From Chara braunii (taxonomy: Eukaryota; Streptophyta; Charophyceae; Charales; Characeae): a stretch of DNA of 30,018 nt. The DNA lies in assembly GCA_003427395.1 (NCBI GenBank), contig BFEA01000542.1:292637-322654 (forward strand). The letters are read 5' to 3'. A program made the position numbers and the translations under genes. A model generated the notes under the pieces. It worked only from the letters and a program-made list of their open reading frames with translations, was not told the DNA's origin and did not search any database. Numbering within the stretch: position 1 is the first letter of the stretch; each line of letters opens with the position of its first letter. Below are positions 19,840 to 28,204 of this stretch, in pieces.

Positions 19840-20340
19840 CTACCGTGGATTATTCAAAAAAAAGGAAAAAGAACGAATGAAAAAACTTTCGACGTTCAAC
19901 AAATCATCAACAGCTGGGTCAGCAATCGGTATGGCCACATAGTTCTCGATACCATAACGTCTCAGCCATCGGTATAACCGATGGTTTCTCAGATTCTGAT
20001 CCGTACCTTGATAGCTCGTTCGTTGTACGTGCTCTCTCCAACGAACATCCAAAGATCTAGTACTACATCCTACGTACGTATGTTTACACCAAGGGGAAAT
20101 AATGACGTATACCACAGGACCGGGACAACTGCCAAAGTCGTATCTAGACTGAGACAGGGCAGAGACGTGCGAAGCAAACTTAGTCCCCGAGGAGAAAGCA
20201 GACGATAAAATAAGCAAAATGACCAAACTGCGAAACAACTGATTCAAGTCTAATCTACACAAACGTTCCTTCGAATACCTCACAGAGCGAGCATCAGACA
20301 ACAGAGAAAAGATTCGATCAACGCTCGGAATCGACCTCAC
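19840..20340 (-). CDS. GIY-YIG endonuclease domain of PLE ORF2 (N-terminal)
   Basis: This 166-codon frame contains a GIY-YIG homing-type nuclease. VYV (residues 78-80) is the GIY element and YVG (89-91) the YIG element. The conserved Arg lies in VRWREH (R100 or R102), the metal-binding Glu is E151 (NVESFFI) and the terminal Asn lies in FLNN (162-164). No zinc finger separates GIY from YIG (nine residues lie between), unlike canonical Penelope. A hydrophobic helix precedes it (about 38-50). It would nick the target to prime reverse transcription. There is no ATG; a TAA lies a few codons upstream of the first GTG. The frame ends in a TAG at 19840-19842 right after LNNPR, while coding-like basic sequence continues beyond, so that stop is probably a mutation. 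Confidence 0.88.
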   Translation of the reverse strand: MRSIPSVDRIFSLLSDARSVRYSKERLCRLDLNQLFRSLVILLILSSAFSSGTKFASHVSALSQSRYDFGSCPGPVVYVIISPWCKHTYVGCSTRSLDVRWREHVQRTSYQGTDQNLRNHRLYRWLRRYGIENYVAIPIADPAVDDLLNVESFFIRSFSFFLNNPR

Positions 20341-20423
20341 GAAGTCTCGGAGTTAGCAGGTCCGTCTGTGGAAGTTGCCGCCACATCGGAAGACACATTC
20401 TCCTCGTGCTCGTCTTCTTCCTG

Positions 20424-21480
20424 CTACTTGCCTTCGTCGTCGCTGACGAGTCTCCGATTCGTGGGTCGATCGAATGCCCTAATAGTGTAGATGTCAGCAA
20501 GATCCGCTGTTGTTTTCTTTACTCCTGCATAGTCAATCTCTTCTTCAGCACACAAGGTTTCGAGCTGCATTTTGCGCAACTTCGACAGATCGTTGTTCAC
20601 ACTTTTGAAGAAGACATCCCGTTCCTCTCCCACTTTTTTGACGAACGTGACTTTCACCTGATCTCCATTCCTGTGCGCTGGACTAGCCCCGCTCTTGCTC
20701 CTCCCTCTTAGTACCAGTTTCCTCTTCGTACTCGACGGAGACGTAATCTTGATTCGGTTGATTCGGTCCTTGAGCGCAGACACTTCTCGTTCCACCATAT
20801 CGTTCTCATCTCGAATGTGTCTGTAGGCCTCCGTTAGCTTGGCCCACTCGGCAGGTGTCTGAGCGCCATCTTCTTGTCTAGATTTTCCTTTAGCCGGTTC
20901 AATAGGTGGACTCTTCTCTGTGACAGCTTCTGTGCTACGCTTACTGCCACGCTTCAAGACCTCCACTTCGTCTTTCAGAGAAAGAATGTCTTGGACGAGA
21001 GCCTGATTGTTCGTCTTCAGAAAATCCAACTCCCTACTGGCTTTGCCAAACGCCATCCTTATCAAATCATCATTATCTTTCCCGAGCCGTTCCATCTCCT
21101 CCATGCGTTGTTTCTCCAATTGTTCTCTAGCTGCGGCGTCTTCCCGCCGCCACCGATCATCCTGTTCCTTGCATTTGGCTTCGTTGCTACGTGTGTCATC
21201 ACGTCTTGCCTCCATTACGCAACCATCGGTGGATACGCGGCTCGTACTCGCTTTCTTCCCCAAAACTTCTTGACAGACCTCCTTCATATTATCCTTCACC
21301 ATCCTTTCGAGCGACTGTTCGAATTCTTCTCTCTCCTTCTTAGCCTTAGCTCGCTCTTCTTCCGCTGCTTGCGGTTTCCTCTTCTCCTCCTTCTCTTTCA
21401 GTTTCTCTTCCTTGGCACGCCTTTCCTTATCTTTGTTCTCCATCTCCTTCGAGAACCATCCCCAAACTTTGTCGAACCTT
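20424..21480 (-). CDS. PLE ORF1: coiled-coil protein
   Basis: A 339-codon frame from the ATG at 21441-21443, open further upstream in the same frame. The first 60 residues are nearly all Lys/Glu/Arg (charged helix). Long heptad-like stretches follow (about 100-175 and 215-240), with a basic Ser-rich patch between about 245 and 270. This predicts an oligomerising, possibly RNA-binding protein, like ORF1 of LINEs. The frame stops at a TAG (20424-20426), but sequence of the same acidic character (EEDEHEENVSSD) continues for about 27 codons to a TGA near 20339, so the TAG may be a point mutation. It lies directly upstream of the GIY-YIG frame, and the two may once have been one polyprotein or two overlapping ORFs. 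Confidence 0.75.
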
Positions 21481-21898
21481 TCATCTTTCTCCCTTTTGCG
21501 GTTGTCCGTCCACCAATTGTTCCTTGGACGCTGCTGGTACCCCGTCCTCCCGTAGTTGTTGTTGTATCCTTGGTTGTACCCATTACCATACCTTTGGTTG
21601 TTGTATCCTCCATTTCCTTAATTGGCGCCTTGATTGGAGTTGTGCCGACTACCTTCATTCTGACCGCCGTTGGCTGCAGGTGGTCTATACGGCACAATCG
21701 CACTCGGGCCGGAAGCAATCCATCGTTATCTTGAGTCGGAGCTCCTCCATTGTCGCCTAGGAGAGCGGCGGCATTCGGGACCTGTCGAAGTTGACAGTCC
21801 CTAACAAAGTGACCGGGCTGCTTACAATGATGGCAGACCCGAGGACCCCCAGAATACATGTTGGCAAAGAATCGAAAAAATGAGACGAAGAAAAACAA
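21398..21898 (-). CDS. PLE ORF1 N-terminus: CCHC zinc knuckle
   Basis: The frame has CHHCKQPGHFVRDC at about residues 22-35, a textbook C-x2-C-x4-H-x4-C retroviral-type zinc knuckle that binds single-stranded nucleic acid. At about 21720 the natural frame appears to shift: the other frame continues with PYRPPAANGG, a Gly/Asn/Tyr/Gln-rich stretch (GNGGYNNQRYGNGYNQGY), and then DNRKREKDERFDKVWGW, which leads into the coiled coil. That continuation contains one TAA at 21618-21620. The knuckle, Gly/Asn-rich linker and coiled coil are therefore probably one ORF1 protein broken by one shift and one stop. The original start codon is not certain; the first ATG in frame lies at 21896-21898. Confidence 0.75.
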   Translation of the reverse strand: MFFFVSFFRFFANMYSGGPRVCHHCKQPGHFVRDCQLRQVPNAAALLGDNGGAPTQDNDGLLPARVRLCRIDHLQPTAVRMKVVGTTPIKAPIKEMEDTTTKGMVMGTTKDTTTTTGGRGTSSVQGTIGGRTTAKGRKMKGSTKFGDGSRRRWRTKIRKGVPRKRN

Positions 21899-22030
21899 GA
21901 ATCAACAGAAGAAAGAGTGAAATTCGATCGTGACCAGTGAGAGCCTGCCAATATCGGCAAGACCAAGGACCGGTCAAAACGTAACCACACAAGCGTAGTG
22001 AATGCCACGGAGGTTGTTACGCGTATTGAA

Positions 22031-22571
22031 GCACATGAGTGTTCCAACCATTGATAGTCATACGACAAGCATACGACAAGATAGATAAAGGGGAGAATAA
22101 GGGGAGAAAAGAAAGCAGACGACTAAGATGAGTAAATCCGAGCACAGGTGCACATCGTTACGAAAGAAAATAGTGAAAACAACGATGTAGTACGGCGCGA
22201 CCCGAGGCCGCGTTTCGACCAGTTGCCAACTGGTCATCGTCAGGGGTCAACTCCTGGCTACAAATGATGAAGAATTGTAGACGTACTACCTAAGTACTAC
22301 GTGAGAATGCCGGTTCACTATAGTGAATGAAAAATAGTCCTAGTGAAACTTCCAGAATACTAGATAGCGTAAATCAGAAAGCCCTAGAAACGAGCCGCAA
22401 AATTCTGTCAGAAAGTCGCAAGCGTACCGGTAGACCCTCATTCGTTGATCCGTTTTGCCGAAAACTCAAGAACTTAGTGCCCAACCAACAGGCCTGCTGA
22501 AGGGCCTCTGAAAGGCCTTGTCTGCCATTACCAATTCGTCAAACATCCTACTCATCTGTCCCACAACCCAT
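22031..22571 (-). repeat. PLE terminal direct repeat, 5' copy (pLTR)
   Basis: This is the partner of 16794-17334 and lies upstream of the zinc-knuckle ORF. It presumably carries the promoter, but I see no convincing TATA box. The repeat borders were set where the two copies stop matching. Confidence 0.95.
22212..22243 (-). ncRNA. Hammerhead-ribozyme-like core in 5' terminal repeat
   Basis: This is the same arrangement as in the 3' repeat. CTGACGA is followed by a helix II hairpin in which a loop-closing change (G to A) extends the stem to GACCAGTT/AACTGGTC, then GAAAC. The core bases are all conserved between the two repeats, whereas the bases just after GAAACG differ. Confidence 0.5.
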
Positions 22572-22587
22572 CTGCCTCAGAAAGACC

Positions 22588-23642
22588 GGAATGTGTGTTT
22601 CCAAAAAAACCCAAGCTCTGCAACGCACATAAATGTGGACAAAGCACAAAAATCCAGATTGGAAAATCACACTGAAGTCCAAGTAGTCAAAGCAAGAGCA
22701 GATAGCACAATGGAACCGAATAACCATCCATTTGAGAACGATACAGAAGAATCGTGAGTCAATGTCCAAGCCCAATCGGGCAACACCAACAACATAACCC
22801 AATGTAGCTCTCTCTCTTGAATGGCGCCAGGCGCCCTACCTACTCTACAACTTATCACTACAACTACAACATGAAAGCAGCCTGACAACTTGACGACCAG
22901 CGAGTGATGATGTCAACACCAATGCCGACTTCCTCTCCACCTGGTCCGTCCCTCTCTTCTCCCTCACTCTCCCTTGTTATCCCACACAGCGCCCTTCACC
23001 TCCGAAGAACCACCTTCGCCCTTCGCCTTCTCTGCGCCCACAGGCAACCCGACTATGGCCGCCAGCGCCTTGAGCCCAGGCTGCGCTCTACCGCTTAGCG
23101 CCAGCCTGCCTTCCTTAGCCTAGCGCAGCGCAGCACACTTGCAACGCAGCAGCGTGCCAGCCTTGCTTGCAATGGCCAAGATCCCTGCCCACTCGCCCTC
23201 CCTGCCTATATGCCAGTGTTGCGTGTGGGCGGCCTCCCTTGAGCTTGCGCCTGGGCCCCAGTACCTGTACCCAGGCCCAATGCGGTTGGGGCCCAGCAGA
23301 TGCAGTTGCGCCTCTTTCATCAAGGCCTGCGGCCAGATTCAGATAGTGGACCGGTTTCCCATTGGCATTTTCGGCCTCGATTTCCAGCATGCATTGTCGG
23401 CCTCACGTTTATGTGCCCAGGGCCTAACCAACTCTGGATTTGCAGAGCTCCGATACTCGGTGCACTCCAACCAACTGGCGTGCTGCAACTGTATGGACCC
23501 CACTTCATGAAATGTTTGGACAGAGGGCTCTTGTTGATTTGCTGGCCCGCCTTCACTTAGGGCGGGCACGAGGCTTGCTGGGGTCTTAGCCCAGAACATG
23601 TACATCATGGCAAGGCCCCTTCTTGAGGGCTCAATCCTCACA
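22588..23642. other. No gene recognised between the PLE and the gypsy element
   Basis: GC-rich sequence with overlapping open frames on both strands but no motifs. If the gypsy element has a 3' LTR it should start at about 23642 and run leftward, beginning TGTGAGGATTG on the minus strand. I could not find the same sequence near the right end of the window. Confidence 0.5.
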
Positions 23643-23654
23643 TTCCATCCCCCT
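23643..23654 (-). promoter_or_regulatory. Candidate polypurine tract of the gypsy element
   Basis: AGGGGGATGGAA on the minus strand, just downstream of the pol stop and directly followed by TG, where an LTR would start. This is the expected position for the plus-strand primer. It is unsupported by a matching 5' LTR. Confidence 0.4.
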
Positions 23655-23679
23655 TAGCTTCGAAAGTCCGCTGAGATGC

Positions 23680-24537
23680 TTACTTCGCAGGTGCCTTCCC
23701 TTTCAACATCCTTTCATATTCTGCCACCACTTGAGGAGCTGTGTCAATCAGTTCCTCTCTGGTAAACCACCGATCTTCTTTTGGATCCGTATGATGCCTG
23801 AATCTGACGCGATATTCTCTCTTGGGCTTGGGAGGTCTTCCTCTTCCCAGTGGCTTTGGAACAGGCAGGTCTCTGTGATCCACAGTGTCGTCGATGCCCA
23901 CTTGGCCATCCATGGTTGGGGGCAACATCGATCTCCTTGAAGGGAACTGATCTGTCTCAGCGAAAGGTGCAAGCTTTGAGGCATGAAAGACAGGGTGGGT
24001 GCGCAAATGACCAGGGATACAGATAACGTAGGTAGGACCATCCATCTCATCTCCAACTATATCCAGGACTTCCCATGGACTAAAATACTGAGGCATTAGT
24101 TTGCAAGAGATTCCGAATTCCTGTCCTAGCTCACTAGCGTTGACCCAGACACGTTCCCCTACCTGAAATGAGGACTGCCGACGATGTTTGTTCTCAGAAG
24201 CGATCATTGCTTGCTGAGCTTTCTTGATGTGCTCGACAACTTGCTGCAACAACTTCTCATACTGCACACCATACTCAAGAGTGCTGGGAGTTGCAGAGGA
24301 TCGATTTTCATGTAGGAGGAAGTCCAGAGCTGATCTAGGCTTCCATCCCAAGTGCAGCTGGTTAGGACTAACACCGGTACTGCTGTGTGCAACGTTGTTG
24401 TACAGGCTAGCGATGAGAGGCAACTTCTCATCCCAGTCATCCTGGCTGGGCTTGATGTAATGCCTCAGCAGATGTTGTACAACTCTGTTCATCTGCTCGG
24501 CCTGTTCGTTGGCTTCGGGATGATTCCCTGAAGTCAT
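23680..24537 (-). CDS. Gypsy pol C-terminus: end of integrase and chromodomain-like tail
   Basis: This 285-codon stretch is in the same frame as the pol ORF, separated from it by only one TAG. It begins MTSGNHPEANEQAEQMNRV, the end of the integrase core. The Glu at its residue 14 is the catalytic Glu: counting through the stop codon it lies 36 positions after D874 of pol, exactly the D-x35-E spacing. The integrase C-terminal domain follows, including GERVWVNASEL and FSPWEVLDIVGD (the GPF/Y-like module). The last 45 residues (REYRVRFRHHTDPKEDRWFT.EELI) resemble a chromodomain, which directs chromoviruses to histone-marked chromatin, though the aromatic cage is not obvious. The protein ends in GKAPAK. 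Confidence 0.88.
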   Translation of the reverse strand: MTSGNHPEANEQAEQMNRVVQHLLRHYIKPSQDDWDEKLPLIASLYNNVAHSSTGVSPNQLHLGWKPRSALDFLLHENRSSATPSTLEYGVQYEKLLQQVVEHIKKAQQAMIASENKHRRQSSFQVGERVWVNASELGQEFGISCKLMPQYFSPWEVLDIVGDEMDGPTYVICIPGHLRTHPVFHASKLAPFAETDQFPSRRSMLPPTMDGQVGIDDTVDHRDLPVPKPLGRGRPPKPKREYRVRFRHHTDPKEDRWFTREELIDTAPQVVAEYERMLKGKAPAK

Positions 24538-27225
24538 CTAAAGTTGACTGCCTATCTGCTCAACAGTCTTCTTCCACAACTCACTTGTGAAGCGGACATC
24601 TCTGTCACTAACGATTGAATTTGGTAAACCAAAATCACGCACCCTGTTGTCCATGAACAACTTGATGACGTGGTCAGTCCTTGCGGTCTCTGGCATGACA
24701 ATTAGTTTAGCGTATTTGGTGAATCGATCAATGATGACAAAGATGTGCCTCTTGCCACTCTTACTAGTCACTAGGGTGTCCATGAAGTCTATGGAAACAC
24801 TCTGTCTTGGACCAGCGGGGATAGGCAAGGGCTTTAGCAACCCAAGCGGTGCTTGAGTTCGTGGCTTGTCCCGCTGACAGACCTGACATGTCTCCACATA
24901 TTTCTTTGCATCTTCTAGCATTCCTGACCACCAAAATCGCTGTACTAGATTAGCACTCGTCTTTTTGTAACCAAAGTGTCCGGTTGCGTCATGACATTCT
25001 CCTAGAAACAAACTACACAAACATTCACTAAATGGAATCACTAATCTTTTACAACCGGCCTTATCAAGAAAGAGAAGCCCGTCCACCATCACAAGCTCAT
25101 CCTCTGTGGCCTTGTCTTTCGCCTGAAGTTTGCGTATGATGTCCATCGTGACAGGGTCTTCCTGATAGGCTCCCACTAACGATTGAGTTAGTTTTTCAGA
25201 TACACCAAAGTCAGAAACTAGCGCGCCTAGGTAGTCTGCTCTACGTGACAGTGCATCTGCAACCTTGTTGTACTCTCCCTTCAGATACTCTAGCTTGAAG
25301 TCATACTGATCTATGACCTCAATCCATCGCTTGAGTGCATCAGAGAGAGCCGGTTGAGTCTTGATCCATTTGAGGGTCTGATGGTTATTTCTCAAATAGA
25401 AGAACCTTCCCAACAGAAAGTGTCTCCAATGAACAAGTGCATTGTAGAGAGCATAAAGTTCCCTTTCATAGGTCGACTTTGCCAGTTTCTTTGATGGCAT
25501 TTTCTTGCTCATGTACTCGATCGGCCTCAACTTCTTCTCATCCTGTTGAGCCAGCATTGCGCCAATGCCGCATTGGCTTGCGTCAGTGGTCACTATGAAT
25601 GGCTTCTGAGGATCGGGCACCATAAGAACCTCATGATTCATGAGTGCATGCTTCAATCGTTTGAAAGCAGCCTCGCACTCATCACTCCAGTCCCACGGCG
25701 TGTCAAGTCGAGTTAGATCAGTCAAAGGAGAGGCGACTGTAGAATAGTTCTTTACGAAGTTCCTATAGTAGCCGCACATGCCTAAGAAAGATATGACCTC
25801 AGTAACAGTCTGAGGTCGTGGCCAGTCCCTGATACTAGCCACCTTCGCATCTTCCGGCCTAATACCTTCCGCGGATACTTCATGACCCAAGTATAAGATC
25901 TTAGTGCATCCAAACTCACATTTCTCTAGGTTGACCTTATACTTGTGTTGTTGCAGGAGTGAAAGTACAGTCTCAACGTGTTGTGCATGCTCTTCGACAG
26001 ACTTACTAAAGATAAGAATATCGTCAAGGTAGACTACGACAAACTTATCTAAGTGGTCATGGAAGATCCTATTCATGACGTGCTGGAATGTACCCGGCGC
26101 ATTGCAAAGGCCAAAGGGCATCACTACAAACTCATACAGACCGTATCTGGTCTGAAAAGCAGTCTTGTGCTGATCCTCAGGTCTTATTCCAATCTGATGG
26201 TAGCCGGATTTTAAGTCTATCTTGCTATAGTACTTACATCCCTGCACCCTATCCAATAGCTCGTCTATGCGAGGTAGAGGCTCTGCGTTCTTTACTGTGA
26301 TGGCATTGAGGCCTCTATAATCAATGTACATCCTCAATGTACCCCCCTTCTTTGGTACAAATAGTATCGGAGATCCGTAGGGGGAAGTACTCGGCCGGAT
26401 CCATCCCTTTTCGGTACGCTCTTTCAGTTGTCGCCGAAGCTCGTCCAACTCGGCCGGAGCCATCCTATAGATCCTTCCCTTTGGGGTTTTACTCTCTGGA
26501 ATGATTTCAATGGCGTGGACAATCTCCCTCTCTACGACTCCTGTAGGTTCCTTAAACAAATCAGGGAACTTAGCAACGACGTGTTCTATCTCTGGGGGTG
26601 TTTTAACGGCCACCCCTTTCTCAGAGACATACACTAGGTACACACCCTCCTCTTGGTTCTGTTTATAATAGTTATAGAACGCTGATGCACATAAGCAGCC
26701 ATAGGTATCGATTATACTACTGGCTTTGAACTTAGTCAGTCTAACTGTTCTTCCATCAGGCAACTTATGCTTTAGCACCTTCTTGTCCCAGTCAAACTGG
26801 GGCTTGGCAACCTCAAGGTAGTACATTCCCAACAACATATCAAACGGTAAGTCGTCGTTAACCAGGAACGAAATCTTGTGATTAAGTTCCCCTCCTCCAT
26901 AGGAAAAGGTGCAGACTACATCCTTGATATAGTCTGTGACAATCATGTGCTCCTTATTGGCCAAAGTAGATGCTACAGGTCTAGTAAGGTGCTGTACCCG
27001 GTCCTGTAGGCGCAACCTTTCCAAACAGTCGCGACTTATGTAGTTCCGCGTGGAGCCGATGTCTATGAAGGCACCACATTTGCGGCCTCCTACATCAACT
27101 TCCACAACGAAATGTTCCCCTCTAGGACCTTTCCTTAGTGCCACCCAAGATTCACGAGGGTCCTTACTTGACCACTCACTTTCCAAATCTTCTAAGGCTT
27201 CAGACACATCCAACGTACAAAGCAT
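24538..27225 (-). CDS. Gypsy pol: protease, RT, RNase H, integrase
   Basis: 895 codons. The retropepsin active site is FIDIGSTRNYIS at 53-64, with DIG instead of the usual DSG/DTG. RT contains IDYRGLNAIT (301-310), KIDLKSGYHQI (335-345, motif A) and VVYLDDILIF (397-406, catalytic YLDD). RNase H starts at VTTDASQCGIGA (545-556), and ADALSR (656-661) ends it. The expected TDHQSL block reads LRNNHQTLKW (611-620), with Asn replacing Asp. Integrase has the HHCC finger (H745, H750, C780, C783), D813 (SIDFMD) and D874 (SDRDVRFTS). A TAG then interrupts before the catalytic Glu. The frame is open upstream of the first ATG to about 27335, so the gag-pol junction lies there. Apart from the stop, the ORF is intact over 2.7 kb, which implies recent activity or purifying selection until recently. 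Confidence 0.95.
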   Translation of the reverse strand: MLCTLDVSEALEDLESEWSSKDPRESWVALRKGPRGEHFVVEVDVGGRKCGAFIDIGSTRNYISRDCLERLRLQDRVQHLTRPVASTLANKEHMIVTDYIKDVVCTFSYGGGELNHKISFLVNDDLPFDMLLGMYYLEVAKPQFDWDKKVLKHKLPDGRTVRLTKFKASSIIDTYGCLCASAFYNYYKQNQEEGVYLVYVSEKGVAVKTPPEIEHVVAKFPDLFKEPTGVVEREIVHAIEIIPESKTPKGRIYRMAPAELDELRRQLKERTEKGWIRPSTSPYGSPILFVPKKGGTLRMYIDYRGLNAITVKNAEPLPRIDELLDRVQGCKYYSKIDLKSGYHQIGIRPEDQHKTAFQTRYGLYEFVVMPFGLCNAPGTFQHVMNRIFHDHLDKFVVVYLDDILIFSKSVEEHAQHVETVLSLLQQHKYKVNLEKCEFGCTKILYLGHEVSAEGIRPEDAKVASIRDWPRPQTVTEVISFLGMCGYYRNFVKNYSTVASPLTDLTRLDTPWDWSDECEAAFKRLKHALMNHEVLMVPDPQKPFIVTTDASQCGIGAMLAQQDEKKLRPIEYMSKKMPSKKLAKSTYERELYALYNALVHWRHFLLGRFFYLRNNHQTLKWIKTQPALSDALKRWIEVIDQYDFKLEYLKGEYNKVADALSRRADYLGALVSDFGVSEKLTQSLVGAYQEDPVTMDIIRKLQAKDKATEDELVMVDGLLFLDKAGCKRLVIPFSECLCSLFLGECHDATGHFGYKKTSANLVQRFWWSGMLEDAKKYVETCQVCQRDKPRTQAPLGLLKPLPIPAGPRQSVSIDFMDTLVTSKSGKRHIFVIIDRFTKYAKLIVMPETARTDHVIKLFMDNRVRDFGLPNSIVSDRDVRFTSELWKKTVEQIGSQL

Positions 27226-27337
27226 GGTTTGGTCTGGATGAGTCTGCAGGGTGACTAAAGAGTCATTAGCTATGGTCTGCTCATGAAGTGGGGAGGGTAT
27301 CTGACCCTCTTCACCTTGAGTAAAAGCACCACCGGCC

Positions 27338-27718
27338 TTACGTGTTTCCCGAGCTAGAAGCCTGGGAAGAAGTTGCCCCTATCTTAGGAGGTATCTTTTG
27401 CGTGACCTTTGCGTTCTGGCACTTATACTGAGCGTGTCCGTATTCACTACAGTTGATGCAAGCACCACGCACTCTACAGTCCCGCCACACTTCCTGATCA
27501 AGACCTGCTTTGATCCAATCAGCAACTTTGGTCTGATTGGAGGCGGCCTGCTCTTGACTCTTTTGATGGCCCTTCCCTCGGCCACCTGCCTTAGTCTTTA
27601 CTACTGCGGCGAGGGTGCTACCCTCAGCAATCTCCTCGCCGTCGTACTCTGAATAGTCCAACAGGTTTGTGTGCTCTTCGATCTCTGTTTGAGTCCCAGC
27701 GAACTCAACCATCATCAA
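27338..27718 (-). CDS. Gypsy gag: nucleocapsid with CCHC knuckle
   Basis: 126 codons, in the same frame as 27803-28204. An acidic N-terminal part is followed by a Lys/Gly/Gln-rich basic stretch and CINCSEYGHAQYKC, a C-x2-C-x4-H-x4-C knuckle that packages the element RNA. The frame closes at a TAA at 27338-27340. Pol is in the +1 frame relative to it, which could be a programmed shift or a lesion. The upstream stop that separates it from the capsid part (TAG 27803-27805) is followed by coding-like sequence in frame, so the two parts are one protein broken by a point mutation. Confidence 0.85.
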   Translation of the reverse strand: MMMVEFAGTQTEIEEHTNLLDYSEYDGEEIAEGSTLAAVVKTKAGGRGKGHQKSQEQAASNQTKVADWIKAGLDQEVWRDCRVRGACINCSEYGHAQYKCQNAKVTQKIPPKIGATSSQASSSGNT

Positions 27719-27802
27719 TTTGCTCCCCTTCTTCTTCCATTCTTGTAGACTCTTCTTCTTCCTCGCGTCAACTGAAGTAGGTTGAACACTTCCTAGAGTG
27801 GC

Positions 27803-28204
27803 CTATAAATCTAAGGCTTTTCTAGATAATGTCTCAAACGAGTGATACTCGAGGCGAGCCTCGCTGGCGAGTAAGTTCCTGAGATTCTCTGGGAGACATC
27901 TCACAAACATGGTCAATAAGACCTGGTCATCGTAGCGTATGCCGGGAACGACGATAAGGCTCTCTATGGTAGTCGTTAGCTCTCTGACTGACTTGAACTT
28001 TCGTTGGTCTAGTCTATGCATCGCATCAGTGACAATTTGTGCCTGCTGTGGATTGTGCCAGCGAGCTTCTACCATTTCCAAAAACTCTTCTAACGTTAGG
28101 GTCTTAGCCCAGTCCGCCATGCGTCGCCCGTACCCTGCCTTTGCCACTAATCCATCCAGCCATTTGGCTGCCTTACCCTCAAGGTAAGATGCAACAGTAA
28201 TCAC
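27803..28204 (-). CDS. Gypsy gag: capsid (retrotransposon gag domain)
   Basis: 133 codons with the typical gag capsid pattern: ASYLEGKAAKWLDGL, then TLEEFLEMVEARW, then a QRKFKSVRELTTTIESL stretch and VRCLPENLRNLLASE. These correspond to the A..L.G.A..W, F...L...F and LP..l...v blocks of the family. The frame starts without ATG at a frameshift in an AGGAGGAGG run at about 28205-28220. The preceding frame (28201-28389) has AFFGEKKDEELNTWLRTVPV, the expected N-terminal capsid segment. Confidence 0.88.
   Translation of the reverse strand: MITVASYLEGKAAKWLDGLVAKAGYGRRMADWAKTLTLEEFLEMVEARWHNPQQAQIVTDAMHRLDQRKFKSVRELTTTIESLIVVPGIRYDDQVLLTMFVRCLPENLRNLLASEARLEYHSFETLSRKALDL

Larger units (their letters stand above)
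16785..22587 (-). mobile_element. Penelope-like retroelement, permuted (N-terminal GIY-YIG, Chlamys-like)
   Basis: A nearly complete element of about 5.8 kb, transcribed right to left. It is bounded by the 9-bp direct repeat AGAAAGACC (16785-16793 and 22579-22587), a likely target-site duplication. Inside lie two 541-bp direct repeats and, in coding order, a CCHC zinc knuckle, a coiled-coil protein, a GIY-YIG endonuclease, a spacer with a CxC motif and a reverse transcriptase. Long direct terminal repeats (pLTRs) and GIY-YIG endonucleases are hallmarks of Penelope-like elements. Canonical PLEs have GIY-YIG after the RT; here it precedes the RT, as in the Chlamys clade of the green lineage. 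Seven extra bases (CTGCCTC) separate the right repeat from the target duplication. Several stops and frameshifts show the copy is dead. Confidence 0.88.

Noticed and set aside
20874-21734. 286-codon plus-strand frame rich in Leu/Phe/Val (membrane-protein-like)
   Set aside because: It is the antisense shadow of the charged coiled-coil ORF1; Glu/Lys codons read backwards as Phe/Leu/Ser.
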